Assembly: GCA_026874595.1 (NCBI GenBank)
Contig: CM049322.1
Location: 31,805,340-31,869,339, forward strand
Direction: 5' to 3'
DNA from: Sipunculus nudus
Taxonomy: Eukaryota > Annelida > Sipuncula > Golfingiida > Sipunculidae
Length of the DNA stretch: 64,000 nucleotides
Within the stretch, counting starts at the first letter, position 1, and each line of letters begins with the position of its first letter. The notes beneath the pieces are model-generated. The model was not told the origin of the DNA. It was given only the letters and a program-made list of their open reading frames with translations, and searched no databases. Made by a program: the position numbers and the translations under genes. This document shows, in pieces, positions 51,498 through 63,145 of this stretch.

Positions 51498-52471
51498 GTA
51501 CGCACACATTTTGTTTGTTTAATTATTAAGGTGTTTATGATAACAGTAGAAGTTAACGACTGTATAATAATTAGTTTTTTTTGTAATTTTAAATCAAAAG
51601 GATAAATAATGATTATGGAAAGGAGGTCACAGTTAAATAAATAAAATCTTATTTCATTCGTGTATCTAAAATAAACCACTAGATGGCTGCTAGTAGGAAT
51701 AAAAAGAAAAAAATAATTATTTCAAGGAAATCATGAGGGCTTTTCAGTTAGTAAAGATGGTCATACAGTCGCCCTTTATTGAAATCTGAGTTTTATATTC
51801 CACCTTTCTCGTGGACAGACATTAACTCTATATGGCACTAACAGCATTTGTGTTCAGAAATATTAACAGATTTATAATGCAACAATAGACGTGTCTAGAT
51901 TCCAATAAACGAAAGGCTATAATATTAAGTTTAACTATAGCGTTTATATAATTCACTTTGTTGTATGAAACCAGGTTCTGTTCAGAGTATGTTCATGTAC
52001 GTGCTCCTGAACGGAATTTACACTTGTGTTCTTTTTTATGTTCGTAATTCCAACAACCAGAGTGATATATCATAGGAAGATACTTGTTAAATCTAAGACA
52101 ACTATGGTATTGCATAGATTGCCAAAGGATCTGGAATCACATACCAATATTTTTGTGTGTAAATTGACGTTAATATAATTTATGGAGTGTATAGATGTAA
52201 TTGTAAGTATAAAAAAATAATGCAGCGTTTTTAGCTCATGTGTACCTTTATATGAACATTTTGAGGTTGTATGCGAAATGTGTACGCAGAGTAAGTGGCA
52301 CATTAATTATGCCATGATAATGTTATTTTTTTATAATAGTAGTAGTGTGAGTGGTAGTAGCAGCAGTAGATATGCTAGTAAATGTAGTAGTAGTTGTTGT
52401 AGTTAAAGTAGAAGGAAAGGAAGGGGACAAGGAGGTATATTTTATCATAACAAATATAAACGTTTTTGCAG

Positions 52472-52540
52472 AAGAAACGTATCAGGAGCTACAAATTCCT
52501 GATGAATATGAAGTTGTGCAACACAACATAATTACACAAG
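52472..52540 (+). CDS. Gene B exon 14: tail cassette with YQEL and YEVV
   Basis: A 69-bp exon (TTTTTGCAG acceptor, GTTAGT donor, phase 1-1). The two motifs are separated by five residues (QIPDE), slightly shorter than the 6-8 (to about 12) of a classic ITAM pair. It is therefore ITAM-like but not canonical. Confidence 0.8.
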
Positions 52541-52712
52541 GTTAGTTTAAGAATAGAAGGTTGAAATATTCTCTCAGAGTAAAAATAAATATTTATTTTA
52601 TATCGTCGTGCAGAAATCTACTGTATTATAAACATAATATGTGATGTACATATTTCACTAGCCCAAGCATATTTAGCAGAATTGTTAAAGTAAATGTATC
52701 TATTTTACCCAG

Positions 52713-52769
52713 AACAAACTTATGAAGATATACCAGAAACAAAGAAAATCAACTTGCAGGGCGAAACAG
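52713..52769 (+). CDS. Gene B exon 15: tail cassette with YEDI
   Basis: A 57-bp exon (TTACCCAG acceptor, GTGAAT donor, phase 1-1) encoding EQTYEDIPETKKINLQGET. YEDI is close to the YEEI optimum of Src-family SH2 domains. Confidence 0.8.
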
Positions 52770-53227
52770 GTGAATATTTTATATTTCACATTTCAAGTAT
52801 TATGTTAACTTCTTTTCGGACTATATTGCCAATTGACTGAACACCTAAAGCTGTTGTTGCCTAATTCTCCATCTGATAAATGCAAATGAATAATTATGAG
52901 ATCCATTTACTAATACCTCGCATTATTGGACAGAACTATAAGAGAGCAACATGTAATTTGATTGAAGTGATATATCATCACTTAAAGCTCACATTAACAT
53001 AGGAACGAAAACGTTTATTTATGCACAGGTCATTTATATGTTGATATGTTACTACATAGGAGCAAACCATCCAAAGAGCACTCGGCTCATCGTAACAAAA
53101 TAGAAGGAACTTAACTACAGTCCTTTAGGCCACACTTCTTGTACCGTAAATCATAGTTCTGCTTTGCTTTTTCTTTTTATTGGTTTTACAGGTAAATACT
53201 TTATCATTGTCACATGTCTGTTTCCAG

Positions 53228-53293
53228 ATACGACAAATTATCAAGAGCTAGATCGGAAGAAGGATTCAAAGGAATATGAAAATACTATCAGTG
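53228..53293 (+). CDS. Gene B exon 16: tail cassette with YQEL and YENT
   Basis: A 66-bp exon (TTTCCAG acceptor, GTG|GTCAGT donor, phase 1-1). TNYQEL resembles an ITSM with leucine instead of V/I at +3. YENT is a pYxN Grb2-type motif. Confidence 0.75.
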
Positions 53294-53407
53294 GTCAGTT
53301 TAAAGCTTTAAGCATGTCTGTTATATACGTTATTATTACGAAGACTCTTCGTTGTACCTTACTCTTCATTATCTACACATCAGTTATTATTTTCCTCATC
53401 TTTTCAG

Positions 53408-53448
53408 GTTTCAGCATTTTAAGTATATCACGACTATGTAATACTTAA
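53408..53448 (+). CDS. Possible alternative last exon of gene B
   Basis: A good acceptor (CATCTTTTCAG, ending 53,407) in phase 1 would give GFSILSISRLCNT and a TAA stop, replacing the YEKL end. Only the splice site and phase support it. Confidence 0.2.
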
Positions 53449-53660
53449 ACTTTCATTAGTTGTAAGTTGTAAAATTGTTAATTATCTAGACAATACTATC
53501 CTATGGTACATGATGAAGCCCTTGGTAATCCTGTACAGAATTGAGACTGGTGTATGATTGTTTTTGCCCCTAAAAGACTTTATATTCAAGCAAGTAAAAT
53601 GATTTTATTCTTGAAAAATTTATATACAATTTTCAATTACAAATATAGTTTTTTTTTCAG

Positions 53661-53734
53661 ACGGGCCAGCGAAAACGTATGAGAAACTCAGATATGACAC
53701 GGGCTGCAGTTTATCCTGGGGCCTGGACAGCTGA
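53661..53734 (+). CDS. Gene B last exon: YEKL/YDTG, stop inside a SINE
   Basis: The acceptor TTTTTTTCAG gives DGPAKTYEKLRYDTGCSLS followed by WGLDS and TGA (53,732-53,734). The last residues and the stop fall in the tRNA-like head of a SINE (GGGGCCTGGACAGCTGAGTGG), so the present C-terminus is SINE-derived. The original C-terminus is unknown. YEKL is another YxxL motif; YDTG is a ninth tyrosine. Confidence 0.75.
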
Positions 53735-53940
53735 GTGGTAAAACGCTTGGCTCTCTCCGCTGGCGACCCGGGTTCGATCCCCGGCGTGGCTATGAGAGTG
53801 GGTTGTAGTTGCCAGTCCATGGCCGGTGGTTTTCTCCGGGTACTCCGGTTTCCTCCACCCCTGCAGACTACCCTACGCCATCACCGGAGCCATGGAGAGT
53901 GCCTCGATTAGTTATAATAACTATTTGTACAATCCATGTA
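53715..53940 (+). mobile_element. tRNA-derived SINE at the 3' end of gene B
   Basis: The head has A-box-like TGAGTGGTAAAACGCTTGG and B-box GGGTTCGATCCCC. The body has GGCCGGTGGTTTTCTCCGGG and CTCCGGTTTCCTCCACCCC, resembling the conserved central domain shared by many metazoan tRNA-SINEs. It shows little decay, so the insertion may be recent. It is a retroposon rather than a functional tRNA gene. Confidence 0.85.
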
Positions 53941-53941
53941 A

Positions 53942-53947
53942 AATAAA
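53942..53947 (+). terminator. Candidate poly(A) signal AATAAA for gene B
   Basis: AATAAA lies about 210 bases past the stop, at or just beyond the SINE tail. It is the first such hexamer downstream of the stop that I found, so the SINE may bring both stop and polyadenylation context. Confidence 0.5.
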
Positions 53948-55810
53948 TAAGTTTATAATATATCCACAACAACTTAACATGCTCTGTTAAGTATAATGAG
54001 CATTTATATTATTAGATTATAATTACATAGGAACAGGAACACAAACAAGGAAGTTACATAACAAGCTTTTCTTCAAACCTCGCTTGACTGTTGTAACATA
54101 ATACATCTTGATCAATCATTCTGATGCAATCATATGTATCAAATTTATTTATTGTAGCTTATTAGTAGGGCCGTCTGATGTTATCCTTAATTTACGAATT
54201 CTACTTGTAATTTGAGAATGCAGAGGAATTTCAAACTTTACATGCTGAAAGTCCTTACGGGTCCTTTGTCAAAATGATAAAGTAAATCACCATGACATAT
54301 TCTCAGGCTTTCGGGCTTAAACCATTGTTCCCTTAAAAATATCAGAAAACTGTTTGATTCTAACAAAATTTATTGGTTATAGGAATTTGTAAGCACCACT
54401 TGTAATCTTTCTCTTTCTGTGGATTTAACGTGATACAGCTACGAGTCTAAACTTCGGCGGATCACAAAACTTAACCGTAGGACCGATCAGACATCACACT
54501 TTACATGCTGACAGACCCTAATGTGTTCTTAAATTAGTCATTGTGACGTATATTTTCTGAGTTAAGGAACAGAATCATTTTCGCCACATCAGAGACTAAG
54601 ACTCGTAAATGTCAAATCATATAAAGTCCATATTACATGGGAACGGCTGGAAGTATTCTCATCGACATTTTAAATGCTGCTGTAGGCTGGTGGTGACACC
54701 TTCAATTTATCAATTTTGGAAAGTTTCTTCCTATTAGAGACAACGTAGCTAAACTTCATTAATAGTTTCTATTTGAATAAGTTTTGTAATCATCAGATCA
54801 ATCTTCATCTTTATCTAGTAAGTATCGTACCAGTAAAACAACATGGTAAGACCACATCATTCTACTTGATGTTACTAATGTGTGATTTACTTGGCTAATG
54901 GAATATTTTGAATTTTAATTGGTGTTTGTTTGTTTTTTTGTGTGTGTGTATGCCGAGATATGCATGTAAAATTTGTCATCCTGATATAATCCTTGTTCTG
55001 GATGCCGAATACAACCAGAAGTATCCTGTTCTAAATTTTGCACGTGGTTATTCCTTAATCATATAACTGCATCGTTGAACTAGTGATTGTGTATTGACTT
55101 GTACTTACCCATTTGAAAGAAATATCCATATATTCACTGATATATGATCAATATGTAAGTTCATCACAATATACCCTGGATTATAAAAAAAAAGATGATA
55201 TACTGATCGGAGAATGACAAAACAATCGTGGGTTTAGGTCAATGGATGGAATATATTCTGCGCTTTACGTTGCATAATCTATTATTTGTTTAATTCATCA
55301 TTTATTTCATTTTTAAAGTAATGCAAATACTTGCAAATACTTGAAGATATGATAATGTGCCTCTTTGTTTTCAATGTTATGCAACCCTACTTTTCAAAAT
55401 AATTCAGATTGAGTGCAATGTACATCACCGCACCGATAACCAAATCCCGTTTACGAACTATATTTTTGTTCAGGGCAGTTCAGCGCACTGATTATATGGA
55501 AGCTCTACATGAAGAACACAAAGCCTATATGATGGCTGTCGTATTCCCTGATTTAATGAAACGTCATTACTTTAATGTTTACCTATATCTGTGTAGTTAC
55601 ATGTGAATAAATAATAAATAATTGCAATAACTTTTATGGATCCGACAGCTTTGGCAAATAACATAATAAGATACCTTAACTGTATACCGACAACGAAGGT
55701 TCCAACATGCACCATTCATTACTCGAGTAAGATATGAGATATGATTCACATAGAGCAATCACAGTTACCCTGCCAGGGGAACAAAACATAACTAACCACA
55801 GGTTTAAGAA

Positions 55811-55843
<33 letters not shown>

Positions 55844-58375
55844 AATATATATATGAATGTGTGTATGTAATATGTGGACCGATCGATGCTAATTTTTTTT
55901 ACCTGAAGCTCTTGGCAAGGCATGCCTTATTTGTTAATCTAATAAAAGTTAAACAAATATAGTATGGAGATTGAGGCAGAACTCACAAATACAGATCAAA
56001 CACGGTCTTAGATTAATTTCTTTTCATAATATTTATTTAAGATTTATTAAAAAATCTGCTGAACAAACACACATCTGGTGAAATCTAGTTTGGTCAAACA
56101 CATATTTAAATACGGTAGTTTAAATATATAAAAATAATATAAAATATTAAAATGTTAGACTTCCCTGGTTAAAATTTTTTTTATTGTAATTTAACGGTCA
56201 TTTAGCGAACATTATATACCAACATTAACAGCGGTTTTTAATTGTAAAAAAATATTTACGTTCGTGTAAATTAGTTGACGAGTACTCGGTAGGTGTCGCT
56301 ACTTTCGGCCGTTTTTCCATTGTATGAAACGAGGAAGTGTTGCAGACGTTGTAAACATTGATCAGCTGATTTGATAACGCGATTTGTCACGACTCGGATG
56401 TTTCACTTGATATTTACATACAAGTGTGGTTGTTATCTCCGCGACTCACAAAGCTACCAAGATCTGTCAGGTATGAAACAGCAGATTAAGACCCTGGGAA
56501 CCCGAGGTGGCCCACAATCACGCACACAAATTTAAAACGTGGCAGTTCAACAAATGTAAGCAACCAAGTTCATGTTGTGTACATTCCTCCTGCTGCTGGG
56601 GCTATGAATGGAGAAAAACACAATAACTGATGTCAAAATTTTACTTATTCTTGTTTCTCTTTTATTTATTTATTTTTTTTTGTGGGGGGGGGGGGCGCTC
56701 TCTTGCTCGAAAAATTTACGACTGAATTTTTGTGTTCAAAATTTGTCTAATTTAATTAATGAGTAACCAATAGGGGTCGCCACTTCATGTTATTAAACTA
56801 GGAAATTCTGCTTCATTCGTAAACATTGATCAGTTGTTTAGATTTCTTTCTGTGTACCTCCAGCAGCTCAGTATATGTACTTATATGCATGTCCTTTCTT
56901 AAGGAATAACATTTTTTAATGTATCTTTTTTTATTAAGTATTATGCCTTAAAGATTTGTACAGATATTGAAAGCGCTTTCAAATATAGATTATCTACAGT
57001 TAAGACGTGGCGGTTTCTACTTTTTCTTTGTTGTTGAATGCATATTTCGCTACGTTTGACTTTAATTTCTTGGTAGCATTTTATTTATCTTTGGACACAA
57101 GTAAATTTTTCAGAGATTTAACTTCCCTATCCACTAAGTCAACCAAGAAAACTGTGACAGTACCTAGTGAATTTCATGTCGGATAAACTTAAAATGCTTA
57201 TTATCTGTAAAACATTTATTGTCACATTAAAAAACGGAACTCTTTATCAGGAAAATGTCAGATGGAGATTCATTGTGGCAACAGTTTGAAAACACGAGCT
57301 CCTTGTACAATTGAGCCAGCCACAAACCGTATCTGTTCATACTCATACTGTTGTGAAAGTGTTTCACGCGCGACTGATAATATGTTATATTCGACATATT
57401 TTGACTGATTCTGTAATACGCGCATATTGGAACCTCTCCATGTCTTTACCATTCGGGTGCATTCAATAATGTTTTATACATGCAAACATGTCTGCTTTCT
57501 GGCGATCCCTAGCATACCAGGTGTCAATAACTAATCGCTCTCGTAACAGCCAGTAATTCCGTAAGTAAGCCGTACCAGGTATTGCAGTTTATTCCGTGGT
57601 AGTATAGAAATCACGATTATTTTCAATAAGACACATGCAAGATTTATTGATTGACCAGATCACCCATTATGTCTAAGTAACAAGCACTGTGACGGGAGCC
57701 TTCACGATAACAATTTAACTACATTTACTTTTTTACTTTTACTTTTTTCAGCGTGACTCTGATTTGGTTGCATTTATTGTTATTTATCAAAGCATACATG
57801 AAAATAATCGTATTTAGTTATAAGATGTTCTTTACATAAAACAAAAAAAAGGTTCTTCATTAATACATAAAAAAATCACATGTGATACACAATCTGTGAT
57901 GAAATATTCCCTCTAGAATACATTCATGTATAAACAAGATTCCTCTTTAAAATAACAATATTCCTAAAAGATGAGGTAACGGACAAATTACTATACCAGT
58001 CAAACTATTTAGTGTACGCTGTCATTTAATACGTTACAGAGTAGATTACGTACATCATATCACATCAATCGTATATAACTTCTCTTCATTCGCCTCGAAC
58101 CCCCCCCCCCCCCCCACATATTTCTTCTTCGTAGGTCAATTAATTATTTCCTGCTGGATGACAAACTAGCCAGTAAACAAACAATCACAGGTGTAAACTT
58201 GATCTCCTTGGTCGGGTGGGGGGGGGGGGGGTAACTTTGCAACACTGAGGGAGCATATGTCTACTTCACTGTCAGTTCTGTTATGTCTTCCTGATTATCA
58301 GCTATTAAATGCTTAACTGTGCACTCTCCACAGGGTTGACTGTTCTAAAATATTTTTTTTAAAAATAAGATACAC

Positions 58376-58519
58376 CTACGGAGCGCCCATTAACTCGTGC
58401 CCAGGACTTTATTATGATACTTATGACATGCGTACGATTTATCAAGTCGAGCGCACGAGTTATTAAGTTTTATATATACTTAATATGTTTTTTTCTCCTT
58501 TCCCCAACGGGGCTCCGTA
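58376..58519. mobile_element. Small TIR element (TACGGAGCGCC)
   Basis: TACGGAGCGCC at the left and GGGGCTCCGTA at the right form imperfect inverted termini about 145 bp apart. An internal pair, AACTCGTGC and GCACGAGTT, extends the fold. Non-coding. Confidence 0.5.
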
Positions 58520-59897
58520 TACCCGCTCCTCAAGTGCCAATATAATTAGTGTAGAATCAAAAAGAGAGAAAAAATGACAGAGAAGGGTGACACCAGGTGG
58601 CAGCACCTCGCGTGATCCCCGATCCTCATCTCTGAGGTCAGATTAGCAAACATGAAGTTTTGTAGAGCTCATGTCTTAACAGATAAATATTTCTGGCCTT
58701 GTCTGTCACGAGCCAAGTATCACAGTGGCCAAAGGTAATATGAACACATGAAAAGTATCATGGTGTTTAAATTTTGGTCACGACACCCCTACCATCGGTG
58801 CAAGTAAACAAGTCGTTTCAAAATAAGGTAAAGAATACGTCGGGTATATATTCTTGTCAACTTGTGACAATGCACCACGTCTCACGCTGGGACGTTATAA
58901 AATCACATTAAAATACCTGGAAATTCATTTAGAAAAAATTAAATTTGTGTAAATCTGTCATAGAATATGCCAACATGTTTGTGGATTTTGCCTTAATAAA
59001 AGATATAAAATAATAATAATAATAATAATAATAATAATTATAATAATAATAATAATAATATACTTATTATAAAAAGAATTGAGCGTTTAGGAGGTTTAGA
59101 CATATTATATTACATGATTCTATAGTGCTACTTTGAAAAAGTTAACAACTTGGATCCTTAATATAGAATTCTTGGTTGGAAACCAACCAGGTATTACCAA
59201 CCATAACGTTAGTTCTCAGTAATGCCAGGGATAAATCCAAGGACAGTGTTGGGGAAAGACCAAGATGATTTAAAGATCAATATGCTAAATGTGTTCTTTT
59301 CATGTGGGCGGTCACCCATCAAGTGTCACAACAATACATCTCTTTTGATATATTGATAAATAGATCTAAAGTGAGCTGTTTATTTGCCAACTATTTAGGG
59401 GTCATGACCCTTACGTTCCAGTTGATATCATCATTCTTAGCTTAAGCCAAAACAAACCCATAATATGATTAGCAACGTCAAGATCAAATAGAGGGCACTG
59501 CAGATGCTTTTATATCACAAACCCACAGTATGTTTGTTCTCCTCTGATCATTATTTTTAATGTTAATAGGGCAATATGTTTGAACAAATATAGGAACCCC
59601 ATAGAGGAGTACCTTACACAAAAAGAAAGTGTCAAAGATCAATCTACACTCTGAGATAATGTATGTATTTATATATAACTTCCTCTTGGTGTTTATGGTG
59701 CCGGGAGCTGATTACCTGACATCCCTTGTTTGTCTTGGCAGCCTGAAACCCCAAGGGCGACATGGTATATATTTATTATAGAGCCACCATTTAGATAGAC
59801 CCTAAGGCAAAGAATTGAAATACGAAAAGATAATATGTGCCCATGGTTATCACTCAAGGATATTGTTATTTAATATATATATAATCCATGAACCGTG

Positions 59898-59899
<2 letters not shown>

Positions 59900-59944
<45 letters not shown>
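59900..59944. repeat. (TA)n microsatellite
   Basis: About 22 dinucleotides. Confidence 0.95.
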
Positions 59945-59948
<4 letters not shown>

Positions 59949-61246
59949 CTCTTCAGGAACGCGGATTCAGTGCTTATGGGGGCACAGCAAATGATGCTCC
60001 AAATTCCTATTGATTGTCTTTGGGTTTTACATTAACCGTATCTAAATTTCACCAAAACCTCAATAGGAAAAAAGCAGACAAGCAAACTAACGAACAAAGG
60101 AGATAATATAATACCTTACCTTCTCAAACAACGTTTCTTCACTACGAATTACGTTTTTTTATACCACAAGCCAGGGCAGAAAATGATCTTGTGTACCCTT
60201 TTCTTTACTCCAATTTATACATACATCTCCAAGTATACATTTTTCGTTGAGTAAAAGGTTCGTGATATCCACTAGCACCGTTTATAAACCCAGTAGAAGA
60301 TATTTACATAAAGAGCACTTTTTAGGTGGCGGTAACTGACGGTGTCGCTGTGTCTCTGGTAATATTTTTCTCAGTGGAAGATGTTTACATTACCATGCAA
60401 AAAAACTGCCCCACATAAAGTGCTGATGTCCTCTTCAATATGTCACTGTTAGCATATGTATCATAGTCAATGTCCTATATTTCCATAGAAAATAAATACT
60501 CTTTGTCCGAGCAGTGGATGGTTGTTTAAATGCAAGACTGGTACACTTTTATTTTTCTCTGTGATATCTCAGCATTATTCTTTTTTATTGACATATGAAT
60601 TCCCTGGAAAACGTTACGGGGAACATTACAAATAAGTAACCGTAAAAAAATATGGATTTAAATATTCCATATCTTGTCTTCACGTAAAGGCTGCAAGGAA
60701 AACATACCAAATGCCGAGTAATGAAATAAGTAATCATTAGCAAACAGTTTGTGAATAGTGGACAAATCAAAAATTATGACTCTGACATATCAAGATAACT
60801 CTGACCGCAGTAACTACAAAATAAAAATTGTTAATCTAAATTTAATTTTTCATCTTTAGTTTCACCACCAGATGGCGATAGCCCAAAACACGTGTGGGTC
60901 TCATGATATATTACATAACACAGATCCTGAATCAGTGGTAAGCCTTTGTACTTTTACTTCACTAAAAAAAACGACGCAGTGCCCTTACCCGCTGATCCGT
61001 GATCTATAAATCTACATTCCTGCCACGCGGCATGAAACATCATAACAAATCAACAACATACATCAGCACTTGTTATTTATGTTATATCTAAATGAGGCAG
61101 GACTATATATCTTATCATACAGATGTAAGATCTTCATTATTTCTTATATCACTATTTCTAATAAAAGTATAAGGTACATCTAATATCACATGTACTTGGG
61201 TCTAATTCTTATCCTTGATATGAACTAACATATTTCAATTTTTCAT

Positions 61247-62514
61247 ATACCGTATTCCCTTGAACAGACGCTTGGCCTTAAATAGTCGCCTGCCTTATTT
61301 AGTCGCTGGGGCAAAACAATTTTCCAGAAAAATAAACGCCGGCCTTAAATAGACGCCGGTCTTGCTCAGAGGCCTTGTGTCAGATTAGTTTCCATGTTTC
61401 CCGCGAGATGTCTTTTCCCGTCACCATAATTGGTGCATTTACCAGTCAAATTGACAGGTGATTGTATGAATTTCAGTTTGTGTTGATAATATGATTAATT
61501 CCTCTATAAATCTTTCTTTTTTTTGTATGTGTATGCCTGTTTCCATAAGAGACACCAAATATTTCCGATTTGTCCATTATAATTAAAGCGGATTGCCGGT
61601 TCTGATAAACGCTACACTATCACTAATAAAGGTTAACATTATCAGTGCTGTCAAGCTACGTAAAAATAGTACCGCTTGCCAGAAATAGGTACGGTAAGAG
61701 TCTGGTTGAACAAAACTGTTTAAATACGTTTAATCACAAATTTCTTGTAGAGCAAGAAGGCACCAGGTGATGGTGTGAAGGGGTACAGTTTGAAGCAACT
61801 GTAAGCCAAATAACGCTCCTTGCTTACATTTTTGAAGATCTATTAAGTGCGTCCAAAATATTACATAAACCACGCTTTTTGGTTGATCTTAGCTAAAACA
61901 GTATTTACTCTTGTCGACAACTGTAAATTCAGTGGAATATTCTGGGCAGTAAATGTCACATACCAGTATATACCACGTCGGAATCGGTTAAATACGCTGT
62001 GTCAAGCTGACTCAGTTAAAGTCGGGAAGAAAGAGTCATGAAAACAAATTACCCAGTGCCCTTATACGTACCAACCCCCGTATATCGCTGGAACAAATGA
62101 CACCGGTAGTTCATGGTGCCCATTTAATTGAAGAGCCATCCCGTGTTCAGGGGGAAACAATATTACCAACCGGACGTGGTGTTAAATACATAGAACAGCA
62201 ACATGAAACACCGGGGTTTCGAGAGGCCGGCGCAGACAGATTCTTGTTGACAGCTGCAATCTCTCACCGTTATTCCCCGTAAATTCTTATTATGGTGCTT
62301 GATTGTGGAGATTGCGCGTGTCCCATATCCCTTCATGACCGAAGGGTTTATTGTTTTGACGTATCTTTTTTTTAAGTTTAGTCTGATGAGCCTTAAACTG
62401 TCTTTTTTAATAAACGCCTGCCTTAGATAGAAGCCGGCCTTGTTAAGACGCCGGGCGAAAGCAGCGTCTGAAAAAAAATAAACGCCCTTTCGTCTATTCA
62501 AGGAAATACGATAT
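61247..62514. mobile_element. 1.27-kb TIR element, CCGTATTYCCTTGAA type
   Basis: The left end ATACCGTATTCCCTTGAAC (61,247 on) is matched in reverse complement by the right end (62,491-62,514: TTCAAGGAAATACGATAT). Subterminal GACGCC/GGCGTC-rich sequence, such as AAACGCCGGCCTTAAATAGACGCC, is present on both sides in inverted orientation. Interior frames (62,097-62,282 plus; 62,163-62,501 minus) show no domain, so it appears non-autonomous. Confidence 0.7.
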
Positions 62515-63056
62515 TCTAATAATTATGTAAATCAATGCATATATAAAACCCATATACATTGAACAAAGACTCGTACCTCCTACCTGCGCACACAATCACA
62601 TAATCGTATATATGTGTGTGTATATATGTAAGTGTATATATATGTGTACTTATTAGTCCTATAATGTGTATGTGTATGTTTGAGTGTGCTTATGTTGTGT
62701 AACAAATACCCCAGGATCAATATTTCATTCCCATATACAATATTCCATCGGTTTTAGCCATACCATCAAGATTATAATTGTATTCTTAAACATCCCCGTT
62801 CCTGGGTTTGGTTACTACGTTATGTAATCAGGATGAAACCGCAAGTATGAGTCAGAGAAAATATGTTTAGTCTCAGTATAAATAACTGATCACGGAAAAT
62901 TCTCTGACACCACCGGCCTTATCATCATACATGATACATCCTCTTTCTGATCATAAGATACCTGGATCGCAATGTATTTCAATATTAAATATTGATATAG
63001 TAAAGATATGTAATAGAATAATAACATATAATGACGAAATAACTCCAAACAACTTC

Positions 63057-63144
<88 letters not shown>
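63057..63144. repeat. (GA)n-(TA)n-(GA)n compound microsatellite
   Basis: About 12 GA repeats, then GATGGAGA, a ~32-bp TA tract and about 12 more GA repeats in the same orientation. The two GA blocks flank the TA block almost evenly. Confidence 0.95.

Positions 63145-63145
<1 letters not shown>

Larger units (their letters stand above)
53950..61240. other. Gene-poor flank right of gene B
   Basis: No supportable coding exon on either strand. It includes a ~264-bp diverged tandem duplication near 54,200-54,720 (both copies with CTTTACATGCTGA), a diverged repeat pair around 56,270-56,390 and 56,750-56,850 (both with GTAAACATTGATCAG), poly-C and poly-G runs at about 58,100 and 58,216, an (AAT)n run at 59,011-59,061 and (TA)n tracts at 55,817-55,852 and 59,900-59,944. 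Confidence 0.55.

Noticed and set aside
53712-53790. tRNA gene
   Set aside because: A and B boxes are present, but the sequence continues into a SINE body with the CTCCGGTTTCCTCC-type central domain, and the acceptor stem does not pair well.
62097-62501. Transposase fragment in the 61.2-62.5 kb element
   Set aside because: Frames on both strands are short and show no DDE or zinc-finger pattern.
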